5,458 nucleotides of DNA from an uncultured Veillonella sp. (GTDB lineage Bacteria > Bacillota > Negativicutes > Veillonellales > Veillonellaceae): positions 1 to 5,458 of the forward strand of contig CALGLI010000420.1 in assembly GCA_937930265.1 (NCBI GenBank), read 5' to 3'. Below, in pieces: positions 1 to 5,458 of this stretch; the stretch's first letter is position 1, and every line of letters starts with the position of its first letter. The translations under genes and the position numbers were made by a program. The notes under the pieces are model-generated. The model worked only from the letters and a program-made list of their open reading frames with translations, was not told the DNA's origin and ran no database searches.

Positions 1-2450
1 TAGCGTAACATAGTTTCTAGGACGCTCATGGTACCTGTATGTGTACCACCATGATCACGGAAGTTACCACCTTTTGCCACATATTGTACCTTACCAGATG
101 TAGCTAAGCCTTCATTCACATAGGATTGAGTCATCTCTAGCTGTGCTTCCCAACTATCATCACTTAAAACAGCAGTGATATCGTCTAGATGTGCTAAGAA
201 AGTTTCTAGTTCTCCAGTAGTACCTACAAAAGATACTTCCAAGTTATCTTTACGGAATAAACGTTGTTGTACTTTCATCAATTGTTCTGTCACACCAGCT
301 AGTAATGTTTCATTGTCTAAGACTTCGACTAAACGACGGAAATAGCCTAATGTATCTTGGTCTCTAAATTTACCAATTTTCGATACTTTCGCCATAAGCA
401 AGTTAGTAACAATCGTATTACCACGGCGGAATGCTTCTGTATCCCAGATGGCCTTTCCTTCTTTTAATAATTCTACAAGACGTTCTTGACTATCAAACTT
501 TGTGCGTCCTACAATTTCTCCAAGTAGGGATGTTAAATGACCAATGTTAGATGCTAACGCCTTACTACGAACAACCGCTAATGGTACAAATGCATCACGT
601 TCATTATGGATAGAGACTGGCAATACATCCATGGTATAGCCGCCTAAATGTAGATTTATTTCTTTTGCTATCTCTGCATAGGTAAAACGTTCTGTATCTA
701 GTCGGCCTAATACATCTGACAATAGCTCTGCATAGAATAATTCATCTTCTCGCAAGGATTCCATATTGAAATACAAGCTAACATAGTTAATGCCACGAGC
801 TGGTACATCAATATGATGCACATGAATACCTTTATGGTCAATTTCACGACGTGGTGTTACTTCTACTACAGGAGAAATATCGGACAATTCTAATAAAGGA
901 ATTGTTGCCAGTGCTTCTTCAGAATCTATGGCTTGTTGCATTTCTTTTAATTTTGCTGTTTGATCAATAATATGGGCTATTTCTTCTTCACTCATATTTG
1001 ATTTAATAGCCGCTAGTTTAGCAGTCTCTTCTTGTTCTTTTTTCTCTTGCAAACCTTTTTCTGGATACAGAGAAACTAAGCCTTTATGCGTGTTATCTAA
1101 AATATAGGTACGCAATAAGTTTTCATAGAAATCGGTAGATAATCCTTCACGAAGTGCTTTCAATACTGGTTCATATTGTAACAATTCAATAGGATCTTTA
1201 TCATATAACCAATTATCCATCACTCGTAAGCCGTAAGCAAGACCAATTGGACGCCCTCCAAAATCGGCTTCCCGCAAAATGAACTCAATACGATTTAAGG
1301 ATGCCTCTAACAATTCCTTATCTAAACCTGCATCTACTAATTGGCGTAATGTATTTTCCACCACTTCTTGCAACTGTGCTTGTTTTTCTATTTCAGAACC
1401 TGTGACACTAATTTCAAACAATGGCTGACGAATCCCATCCATGTAGGAACCGCTTACATCACTACCAATATTTGCTTTCACTAAAGCTTCCTTCAATGGC
1501 GCTGAGCCGGATGTAAATAAGGCATGATTCAACACTTCAAAGGCTAAACTTTGAGTAAATGTCATTTCTGGGAATACATAGGTTAAGGAATGAATGGCTT
1601 TGCCCTTATCACTTTCATCATTACCAATACCGTATGGGAACGATGCCACTACTGGTTCAGATAAAGGAGATTGCATAGCAATACTAGAATCTACTTCAAT
1701 GGCATGGAAGTTTGACAAATATTCCTTATCAATGAATGCTAAGGTTTCTTCAATATTCATATCCCCATATAAATAGATATAGCTATTAGATGGATGGTAA
1801 TAGGAATCATAGAAAGCTTTAAAGTTTTCATAGGTCAAATCTGTAATGTTGTCAGGATATCCACCAGAATCATGCCCATAAGTAGTGTCAGGATATAACA
1901 GCGCCATTTTATGATGATCTAATTGAGAGTCAGGTGAGGAATAAACCCCTTTCATCTCGTTATAGACAACGCCTTTATAGGTCAGTGGATCTTCTGGAGA
2001 TTCCAATTCATAATGCCATCCCTCTTGCATAACGATCATCGGATCCTTAGCTACACGAGGATAGAATACGGCATCTAAATAGACATCCATCAAATTATGA
2101 AAGTCTGCATCATTCTTACTCGCCACTGGATACACTGTTTTATCAGAGTATGTCATAGCATTTAAGAATGGGTTCAAAGAACCTTTTACTAGTTCAACAA
2201 AAGGCTCTTTCAAAGGAAATTTACGGGATCCACACAATACAGAATGTTCTAAAATATGTGCCACCCCTGTACTGTCATGAGGGGGCGTGCGGAATGCTAC
2301 ATGAAATACTTTATTTGTATCTTCTGTATCGATGTATAACAAACGCGCACCAGATTGCTCATGGTGTAACATATAGGCTGTGCCATTTACCTCTTGAACA
2401 GGTTCAATTCGTTCTACACGAAAGCCTGCATAGACTGTATCTAACTTCAT
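1..2450 (-). CDS. M16C family zinc metallopeptidase (presequence protease / insulinase-like), C-terminus cut off by window edge
   Basis: This is a cytosolic peptidase of family M16C, the group of mitochondrial PreP, which degrades peptides and unfolded segments inside a clam-shell chamber. From the ATG at 2450 the frame is open to the left edge, giving about 816 residues; family members are usually near 970. The inverted zinc motif HILEH lies at residues 65-69 (ligands H65 and H69, catalytic base E68). The distal glutamate ligand is E165 in the stretch VVYNEMKGVYSSP. The family signature TYSDKTVYPVAS is at about 100-111. A charged helical stretch (EKGLQEKKEQEE, about 460-475) marks the M16C-associated linker domain between the two halves. 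The last visible part, YVAKGGNFRDHGG, belongs to the second half; the Arg/Tyr substrate-binding pair expected near the C-terminus lies beyond the edge. No signal peptide or frameshift is seen. The start is supported by AAGAGG at 2455-2460, four bases upstream. The gene appears to have its own promoter at 2551-2559. Confidence 0.95.
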   Translation of the reverse strand, partial: MKLDTVYAGFRVERIEPVQEVNGTAYMLHHEQSGARLLYIDTEDTNKVFHVAFRTPPHDSTGVAHILEHSVLCGSRKFPLKEPFVELVKGSLNPFLNAMTYSDKTVYPVASKNDADFHNLMDVYLDAVFYPRVAKDPMIVMQEGWHYELESPEDPLTYKGVVYNEMKGVYSSPDSQLDHHKMALLYPDTTYGHDSGGYPDNITDLTYENFKAFYDSYYHPSNSYIYLYGDMNIEETLAFIDKEYLSNFHAIEVDSSIAMQSPLSEPVVASFPYGIGNDESDKGKAIHSLTYVFPEMTFTQSLAFEVLNHALFTSGSAPLKEALVKANIGSDVSGSYMDGIRQPLFEISVTGSEIEKQAQLQEVVENTLRQLVDAGLDKELLEASLNRIEFILREADFGGRPIGLAYGLRVMDNWLYDKDPIELLQYEPVLKALREGLSTDFYENLLRTYILDNTHKGLVSLYPEKGLQEKKEQEETAKLAAIKSNMSEEEIAHIIDQTAKLKEMQQAIDSEEALATIPLLELSDISPVVEVTPRREIDHKGIHVHHIDVPARGINYVSLYFNMESLREDELFYAELLSDVLGRLDTERFTYAEIAKEINLHLGGYTMDVLPVSIHNERDAFVPLAVVRSKALASNIGHLTSLLGEIVGRTKFDSQERLVELLKEGKAIWDTEAFRRGNTIVTNLLMAKVSKIGKFRDQDTLGYFRRLVEVLDNETLLAGVTEQLMKVQQRLFRKDNLEVSFVGTTGELETFLAHLDDITAVLSDDSWEAQLEMTQSYVNEGLATSGKVQYVAKGGNFRDHGGTHTGTMSVLETMLR

Positions 2451-2477
2451 AATACCTCTTTTCTATCTACTAAACAT

Positions 2478-2515
2478 ACAACGGCTCTCCCTAGCACACT
2501 AGTTCAAACCGTTGT
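2478..2515 (-). other. Structured leader stem-loop upstream of the M16C gene
   Basis: Read on the minus strand, ACAACGG (2515-2509) pairs perfectly with CCGTTGT (2484-2478). Inside this 7-bp outer stem, CTAG (2502-2499) can pair with CTAG (2494-2491) around a TGTG loop, giving a nested two-tier structure. It sits about 28 bases upstream of the start codon and inside the predicted 5' leader. No T-run follows it, so it is not a standard terminator. It may protect the mRNA or affect translation; no known riboswitch class is recognised. Confidence 0.45.
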
Positions 2516-2529
2516 TATATATGTATAAC
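2514..2529. repeat. AT-rich inverted repeat GTTATA-N4-TATAAC
   Basis: This is a perfect 6-bp inverted repeat with a four-base spacer (TATG on the plus strand). It lies in the predicted M16C leader and overlaps the upstream arm of the larger stem-loop by two bases, so the two structures would compete. It could be a protein-binding dyad or only an AT-rich coincidence. Confidence 0.3.
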
Positions 2530-2550
2530 ATTTTGTCATAATGCTAACTT

Positions 2551-2559
2551 ATTATATCA
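2551..2559 (-). promoter_or_regulatory. Extended -10 promoter for the M16C gene
   Basis: The minus strand reads TGATATAAT, a perfect TATAAT hexamer preceded by the TGn extension. No good -35 hexamer lies 16-18 bases upstream, which fits an extended -10 promoter. Initiation would fall near 2544, leaving a leader of about 95 nt. The promoter is in the 124-nt gap after the membrane-protein gene, so the M16C gene can be transcribed independently of the upstream genes. Confidence 0.6.
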
Positions 2560-2563
2560 TGTT

Positions 2564-2582
2564 CTCAATGAGAATCATAATA
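2564..2582. promoter_or_regulatory. Fur-box-like operator overlapping the M16C promoter
   Basis: The plus strand contains AATGAGAATCAT (2567-2578). Aligned by eye, the 19-bp site matches the classical Fur consensus GATAATGATAATCATTATC at 13 of 19 positions. A perfect 6-1-6 palindrome, TTCTCA-A-TGAGAA, overlaps it at 2562-2574. The site covers the region from about -20 to -38 relative to the predicted start, where a bound repressor would block RNA polymerase. It also runs over the stop codon of the membrane-protein gene. Iron control is an inference; another dimeric regulator could use the same palindrome. Confidence 0.4.
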
Positions 2583-3132
2583 CAAACAAGTGAATAAGGC
2601 CTGCAAAAATCCAGATTAGGGCTCCCCATTTATAGGCTTTTTTCCCAATGCTAAATTCTATGCCACGGCTTATATTATATCGTGTAACGCCATATGGAAT
2701 CAGAATGTATAATAGCCATGCAATGACCATGTAGGAAAATTCTAAGCCATACCGTACATGAGCAGATAATAAACCTACAATGAAAATAGTATCCCAAATC
2801 CAGCGATCATATACCTGCTTAGGCGCTTCTTGTCCTTCCAAAACAGGGCATAAATGAGATACTGAAATAATTTCAAACACTTGTACAAGCCCAATGCCCA
2901 AGGCAATAGCAAGAACGGTTTGTACAATGGTCACACCATCAATGCCTAATAAGGAAATATTTCCTGTCACACCATACACAGCAACAACAATCATACCCAA
3001 TAATTGTAATGCTTTTGTAACTTCTTCTTTTTGTTGCTCTTTCACTGTGGTTTGTTCATAAAAGATACGTTGAAAGGGTGTAGAAATTCGATTCAATACT
3101 AATGCTACAAAAATTGCCATCATAGAAACCAT
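2575..3132 (-). CDS. Uncharacterised multi-pass membrane protein
   Basis: I do not recognise a named family for this 185-residue protein. It is strongly hydrophobic, with likely membrane segments at about 43-61, 66-88, 111-127, 133-150 and 168-184, plus a short hydrophobic N-terminus (3-14). Between the N-terminus and the second segment is a charged stretch rich in Glu, Lys and Gln (about 26-40). Another polar loop (98-110) contains LEGQEAPKQVYDRW. There is one cysteine (C95), and no catalytic motif or binding signature is obvious. The ATG at 3132 follows the aminopeptidase stop by one base. Its strong site AGGGGAGG (3139-3146, six-base spacing) lies within the last codons of that gene, so the two are almost certainly co-transcribed and probably translationally coupled. 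The stop codon lies within the putative operator of the next gene. Transporter, scaffold or sensor roles are all possible. Confidence 0.85.
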   Translation of the reverse strand: MVSMMAIFVALVLNRISTPFQRIFYEQTTVKEQQKEEVTKALQLLGMIVVAVYGVTGNISLLGIDGVTIVQTVLAIALGIGLVQVFEIISVSHLCPVLEGQEAPKQVYDRWIWDTIFIVGLLSAHVRYGLEFSYMVIAWLLYILIPYGVTRYNISRGIEFSIGKKAYKWGALIWIFAGLIHLFVL

Positions 3133-3133
3133 G

Positions 3134-4450
3134 TTATACCTCCCCTAAAAATACAGTTAATAACCGATTTAATTCCATTTGGTCATAGGTACCCATCAAC
3201 TCCCGTGCGGAATGCATGGCCAACAGTGGTAAACCTACATCCATGGTCCGCATCACTAATTGTGCTGAAGAAATAGATCCTACTGTAGATCCACCTGGAA
3301 TATCTGAGCGATTCACATAAATTTGATGCTTAATGCCATGGGTCTCACATAAATCTGTCACAATGGCTTGTACCACCGCATCTCCTGCATAGGATTGAGA
3401 GCTAGCTATTTTTAAAACTACGCCACCATTCAAAGTTGGGTAATTTGTAATATCATTTTTCTCGCCATAATTAGGATGATATCCATGAGCCACATCAGAA
3501 GAAATCATAAAACCTTTTGCAATATCCGCTTCGCAGGCTTCCTCTGAAAGCCCCAAGGCACGGTACACACGGCGTACTACATTTGGTAATAACAAAGAGG
3601 CCCCTCCTTGTTTCGTACGACTGCCCACCTCTTCGTGGTCAAATAGGAATGCCATACGAATCCCTGCGGCATGTTGTTCTTTGGCACTTACAATGCCTTG
3701 TAAGCAAGCATAACAGGATGTAAGATTATCTAATCGTGGCGCACTGATATATTCTGCATCGAAGCCAACGGTTTCTACCGAATCCGTATTATACACGGTC
3801 AACTCATAGGACAGAATATCTGTCGATTTACAGCCAATTTCTTCAGCCAATAAGGCTTTTAATAAGGTCCTATCGTCTTCATAGTCTGTTCCAAGGCCAC
3901 GCATTAAGATGAGTGGTAACATCTCTTTTTGCTTGTTAAACACAGCCTTTTCATTGACCGTACGATTCATATGAATCGCCAAGCTAGGGATAGTCGCCAC
4001 GGGACGAGCAAGGTCCACATAATGCGTTTCTAACTCTTGTGCTGAGTCTCCTTTAGTAACTACTACACCTGCCAAGGACAGCGGTCGATCAAACCAAGTA
4101 TATTGAATTAATCCACCATAACTTTCTACATTCAGCTTACCATATCCTTTGTCCGTAATCATCGGATTTGGCTTCACTCTAAATCCTGGAAAATCGGTAT
4201 GGGCAGAGGCAATCCGTAATGTCTCTCTTGGATGTTCTCCAATATGGAATGCCACTAAAGTAGTACCATATACGTCAATGACATAATCCCCTGCTTCCAA
4301 ATTCCATTCTTCGTCCATCGATAAAGGTGTAAAACCTTGTTCTTCTAAGCGACGATACGACTCCTCCACCGTATGATATGGTGAAGTAGAGCTTTCAATA
4401 TATTCAAAAAAGTCAGCATACATAGTTGCGACTTCATTCTGTTCACACAT
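3134..4450 (-). CDS. apeB: M18 family aminopeptidase
   Basis: This cytosolic dinuclear-zinc exopeptidase removes N-terminal residues, often acidic ones in this family, from short peptides. The 438-residue length is normal for M18. All expected metal and catalytic residues are visible: H84 in SAHTDFPGFRVKPNP, bridging D241 in RLDNL, catalytic E273 and ligand E274 in DHEEVGS, D319 in SSDVAHGYHPNY, and H413 in AMHSARE. One oddity is HTDFP, where many relatives have HTDSP. I chose the ATG at 4450 because AGGAGG lies four bases upstream and the protein then begins MCEQNEVATMYADFFEYI, a normal M18 N-terminus. A longer frame from a GTG at 4504 would have to translate through the intergenic hairpin. 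It lies 56 nt after mrp and one base before the membrane-protein gene. The symbol follows common usage for bacterial M18 enzymes; exact substrate preference cannot be read here. Confidence 0.95.
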   Translation of the reverse strand: MCEQNEVATMYADFFEYIESSTSPYHTVEESYRRLEEQGFTPLSMDEEWNLEAGDYVIDVYGTTLVAFHIGEHPRETLRIASAHTDFPGFRVKPNPMITDKGYGKLNVESYGGLIQYTWFDRPLSLAGVVVTKGDSAQELETHYVDLARPVATIPSLAIHMNRTVNEKAVFNKQKEMLPLILMRGLGTDYEDDRTLLKALLAEEIGCKSTDILSYELTVYNTDSVETVGFDAEYISAPRLDNLTSCYACLQGIVSAKEQHAAGIRMAFLFDHEEVGSRTKQGGASLLLPNVVRRVYRALGLSEEACEADIAKGFMISSDVAHGYHPNYGEKNDITNYPTLNGGVVLKIASSQSYAGDAVVQAIVTDLCETHGIKHQIYVNRSDIPGGSTVGSISSAQLVMRTMDVGLPLLAMHSARELMGTYDQMELNRLLTVFLGEV

Positions 4451-4454
4451 AGTT

Positions 4455-4460
4455 CCTCCT
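4455..4460 (-). promoter_or_regulatory. Ribosome binding site AGGAGG of the M18 gene
   Basis: This is a perfect Shine-Dalgarno sequence four bases upstream of the ATG at 4450. It decides the start against the in-frame GTG at 4504, which has no comparable site. Confidence 0.85.
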
Positions 4461-4463
4461 ATG

Positions 4464-4498
4464 AAAAATACCATAGGTACAACGTACACTATGGTATT
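4464..4498 (-). terminator. Terminator-like or attenuator hairpin between mrp and the M18 gene
   Basis: On the minus strand, AATACCATAG (4498-4489) pairs perfectly with CTATGGTATT (4476-4467). After a single bulged base, an inner GTAC/GTAC stem continues around a three-base loop. Five consecutive T residues (4468-4464) end the structure, as in an intrinsic terminator; no T-run follows on the other strand. It starts eight bases after the mrp stop codon and ends just before the M18 ribosome binding site. No promoter is seen between it and the M18 gene, so partial read-through is likely. The stem is AU-rich and the T-run short, so termination may be weak. Confidence 0.55.
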
Positions 4499-4504
4499 GT
4501 CCAC

Positions 4505-4520
4505 GCTTACTCTGGTAAGC
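4505..4520 (-). repeat. Small hairpin spanning the mrp stop codon
   Basis: GCTTAC-CAGA-GTAAGC is a perfect 6-bp stem with a four-base loop. It includes the last mrp codons and its TAA stop (4507-4509). Together with the larger hairpin six bases downstream it forms a tandem pair at the mrp 3' end, which could stabilise the transcript or help termination. Confidence 0.4.
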
Positions 4521-5325
4521 CTACTGATTCTAAATTTGTTGTTGTAATTGTTTCAATCTCACCTGCATCACATAACTCTGCTACTTTAGGATCAATTGGT
4601 AATCGACCTAGTAACAATAAATTGTATTTTTTCAATACTTCATCAATGTGACTTTCACCGAAGATTTTATAATCTTTTCCATTATCTGGGCAATGGAAAT
4701 AAGCAAAGTTTTCCACTACACCAATAATAGGTACTTGCATCATATCTGCCATTTTTACGGCTTTTTCCACAATCATGGATACCAAATCTTGCGGAGATGT
4801 AACCACGATAATACCGTCCAATGGTAAGGATTGGAACACTGTCATCGCTACGTCTCCTGTTCCAGGAGGCATATCTACGAATAAGTAATCTACATCGCCC
4901 CACACTGTATCGGAGAAGAATTGCTTTACCACATTACCTACTACAGGACCTCTCCAAAGGACTGGATCCGATTCATCATCTAATAGCAAATTCACAGACA
5001 TCACTTTCACGCCGTTTTTAGACACGATAGGATACATTAGTTTTCCATCATCGCTACGTACTTTGTCTTTCAAGCCAAATACTTTGGGAATGGATGGACC
5101 TGTAATATCTCCATCAAGAATGCCTATAGATTTACCTTTACGAGATTGGCTCACCGCCATCAAGCTTGTGACCAAAGATTTACCAACACCGCCCTTACCG
5201 GATACAATGCCGATCACCTTTTTCACATGACTTCTATCATTTGCTGTCAAATCCACTGGTTGTTGCGTACCGCATCCGCTAGAGGAAGCGCAACCTCCGC
5301 AACCACCGTTATCTCCACATGCCAT
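4507..5325 (-). CDS. mrp: Mrp/NBP35 (ApbC) family iron-sulfur cluster carrier ATPase
   Basis: This is a 272-residue P-loop ATPase of the MinD/Mrp group, which binds and transfers [4Fe-4S] clusters to apoproteins in the cytosol. The deviant Walker A GKGGVGKS is at 43-50, the switch region DGDITGPSIPK at 71-81, the conserved WRGP at 124-127, and the Walker B region VDMPPGTGD at 150-158. The N-terminus is rich in Gly, Ser and Cys, with cysteines at 3, 9, 12 and 18 (C-X5-C-X2-C-X5-C). This resembles the NBP35-type ferredoxin-like extension. Near the C-terminus the usual CPxC cluster motif reads CPDN (C212, N215), so the second cysteine is missing. Tandem ATGs lie at 5328 and 5325. I prefer 5325 because it is six bases from the ribosome binding site and gives MACGDNGG. 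A longer frame from a TTG at 5376 lacks support. It is the first gene of the apparent unit, behind a promoter at 5439-5447. Confidence 0.95.
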   Translation of the reverse strand: MACGDNGGCGGCASSSGCGTQQPVDLTANDRSHVKKVIGIVSGKGGVGKSLVTSLMAVSQSRKGKSIGILDGDITGPSIPKVFGLKDKVRSDDGKLMYPIVSKNGVKVMSVNLLLDDESDPVLWRGPVVGNVVKQFFSDTVWGDVDYLFVDMPPGTGDVAMTVFQSLPLDGIIVVTSPQDLVSMIVEKAVKMADMMQVPIIGVVENFAYFHCPDNGKDYKIFGESHIDEVLKKYNLLLLGRLPIDPKVAELCDAGEIETITTTNLESVGLPE

Positions 5326-5331
5326 CATAAA

Positions 5332-5337
5332 CCTTCT
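5332..5337 (-). promoter_or_regulatory. Ribosome binding site AGAAGG of mrp
   Basis: AGAAGG lies six bases before the ATG at 5325 and only three before the adjacent ATG at 5328. The spacing favours the second ATG. Confidence 0.6.
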
Positions 5338-5349
5338 TTCTATATGACT

Positions 5350-5368
5350 GAAAGTCCTAAGAACTTTC
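5350..5368 (-). repeat. Hairpin in the mrp leader
   Basis: On the minus strand GAAAGT (5368-5363) pairs with ACTTTC (5355-5350). A possible G-U pair extends the stem and leaves CTTAG as the loop. It ends about 12 bases upstream of the ribosome binding site. Being this close, it could influence translation or mRNA stability, but nothing ties it to a known element. Confidence 0.35.
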
Positions 5369-5390
5369 TCTACCAATACAAATACTGCCT

Positions 5391-5404
5391 TTCACACTTG
5401 TGAA
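5391..5404. promoter_or_regulatory. Palindrome TTCACA-N2-TGTGAA in the mrp leader
   Basis: This perfect 6-2-6 dyad lies about 28-41 bases downstream of the predicted mrp transcription start. The position suits a roadblock operator for a dimeric repressor or an RNA hairpin, although a two-base loop makes the RNA form unlikely. The half-site orientation is the reverse of a Crp site (TGTGA-N6-TCACA), so Crp is not suggested. The regulator is unknown. Confidence 0.4.
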
Positions 5405-5412
5405 TGCGTGTA

Positions 5413-5454
5413 TATCCTATATATTTATAGGTATATATATTATAACATAGGATA
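5413..5454. repeat. Dyad TATCCTAT / ATAGGATA flanking the mrp promoter
   Basis: TATCCTAT (5413-5420) and ATAGGATA (5447-5454) form a perfect 8-bp inverted repeat with the -10 element between the arms. A second, nested dyad, CCTATA-TATT-TATAGG, occupies 5416-5431 and would form a stem at the very 5' end of the transcript. Three CCTAT half-sites around one promoter suggest a possible operator, but the region is very AT-rich and chance is a real alternative. Confidence 0.35.
5439..5447 (-). promoter_or_regulatory. Extended -10 promoter for mrp
   Basis: The minus strand reads TGTTATAAT, a perfect -10 hexamer with TGn extension. Any -35 element would lie at or beyond the right edge of the window and cannot be judged. 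The predicted start near 5432 gives a leader of about 107 nt before the mrp ATG. Confidence 0.6.
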
Positions 5455-5458
5455 CCAG

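Noticed and set aside
1594..1776. Plus-strand 60-codon frame inside the M16C gene
   Set aside because: The minus-strand frame is continuous and matches M16C throughout. This one has no support as a gene.
2168..2452. Plus-strand open frame of 94 codons opposite the M16C N-terminus
   Set aside because: It lies opposite the HxxEH-coding region of a clearly conserved gene, has no convincing ribosome binding site, and its product resembles no protein family. It is a shadow frame.
2562..2574. Perfect palindrome after the membrane-protein gene as a terminator
   Set aside because: A 6-bp stem with a one-base loop and no following T-run is a poor terminator. Its position just upstream of an extended -10 fits an operator better.
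4451..4504. N-terminal extension of the M18 protein from a GTG at 4504
   Set aside because: It would translate the intergenic hairpin, lacks a good ribosome binding site, and adds a hydrophobic stretch that M18 enzymes do not have. The AGGAGG before 4450 is far stronger.
4682..5021. Short frames on both strands inside mrp
   Set aside because: They overlap the conserved Mrp ATPase core in other frames and encode low-complexity, arginine-rich or unrelated sequence without start signals.
5326..5376. N-terminal extension of Mrp from a TTG at 5376
   Set aside because: TTG is a weak start. The extension would contain the leader hairpin and the ribosome binding site of the ATG at 5325, and the family-like Cys/Gly-rich N-terminus begins at that ATG.
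5146..5403. Plus-strand 85-codon frame opposite the mrp 5' end
   Set aside because: It is antisense to the Walker A region and mrp leader, has no family resemblance, and lies over a better-supported promoter and ribosome binding site on the minus strand.
5391..5404. Crp/Fnr-type site in the mrp leader
   Set aside because: The half-sites are in the opposite order (TTCACA then TGTGAA) with only a two-base spacer, unlike TGTGA-N6-TCACA or TTGAT-N4-ATCAA.

Overview
This window looks like chromosomal housekeeping DNA from a low-GC Firmicute. An anaerobic Negativicute such as Veillonella is my best guess. The guess rests on the AT-rich composition (roughly 40% GC by eye), strong AGGAGG-type ribosome binding sites, TGnTATAAT promoters and the character of the proteins. 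The genus is an inference, not something the sequence proves. All four genes lie on the minus strand, so transcription runs from right to left. No RNA gene, insertion sequence, CRISPR array or phage gene is visible.

Layout in transcription order. Positions 5326-5458 hold the promoter (extended -10 at 5439-5447) and a leader of about 107 nt, rich in dyads. Next is mrp (5325-4507), a P-loop ATPase of the Mrp/NBP35 iron-sulfur carrier family with a cysteine-rich N-terminus. A 56-nt gap follows, holding a long hairpin with a short T-run that looks like an intrinsic terminator or attenuator. Then comes an M18 aspartyl/leucyl-type aminopeptidase (4450-3134). One nucleotide after its stop codon begins an unrecognised multi-pass membrane protein (3132-2575). 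A 124-nt gap carries a second extended -10 promoter, a Fur-box-like palindrome and a structured leader. The last gene is a large M16C (presequence-protease-like) metallopeptidase, starting at 2450 and running off the left edge. About 816 codons are present, and roughly 150 residues are probably missing from the C-terminus.

Two of the four products are metallopeptidases that act in succession in general peptide turnover. M16C enzymes cut peptides and unfolded chains inside a closed chamber, and M18 enzymes trim N-terminal residues from the resulting short peptides. Mrp serves iron-sulfur cluster assembly. The membrane protein is tightly coupled to the aminopeptidase, but its function cannot be read from the sequence. 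The most interesting signals are regulatory or residue-level: the possible Fur operator over the M16C promoter, the terminator-like hairpin between mrp and the aminopeptidase, and the loss of the second cysteine of the CPxC motif in Mrp. I see no evidence of a new multi-gene defence, mobile or biosynthetic system.
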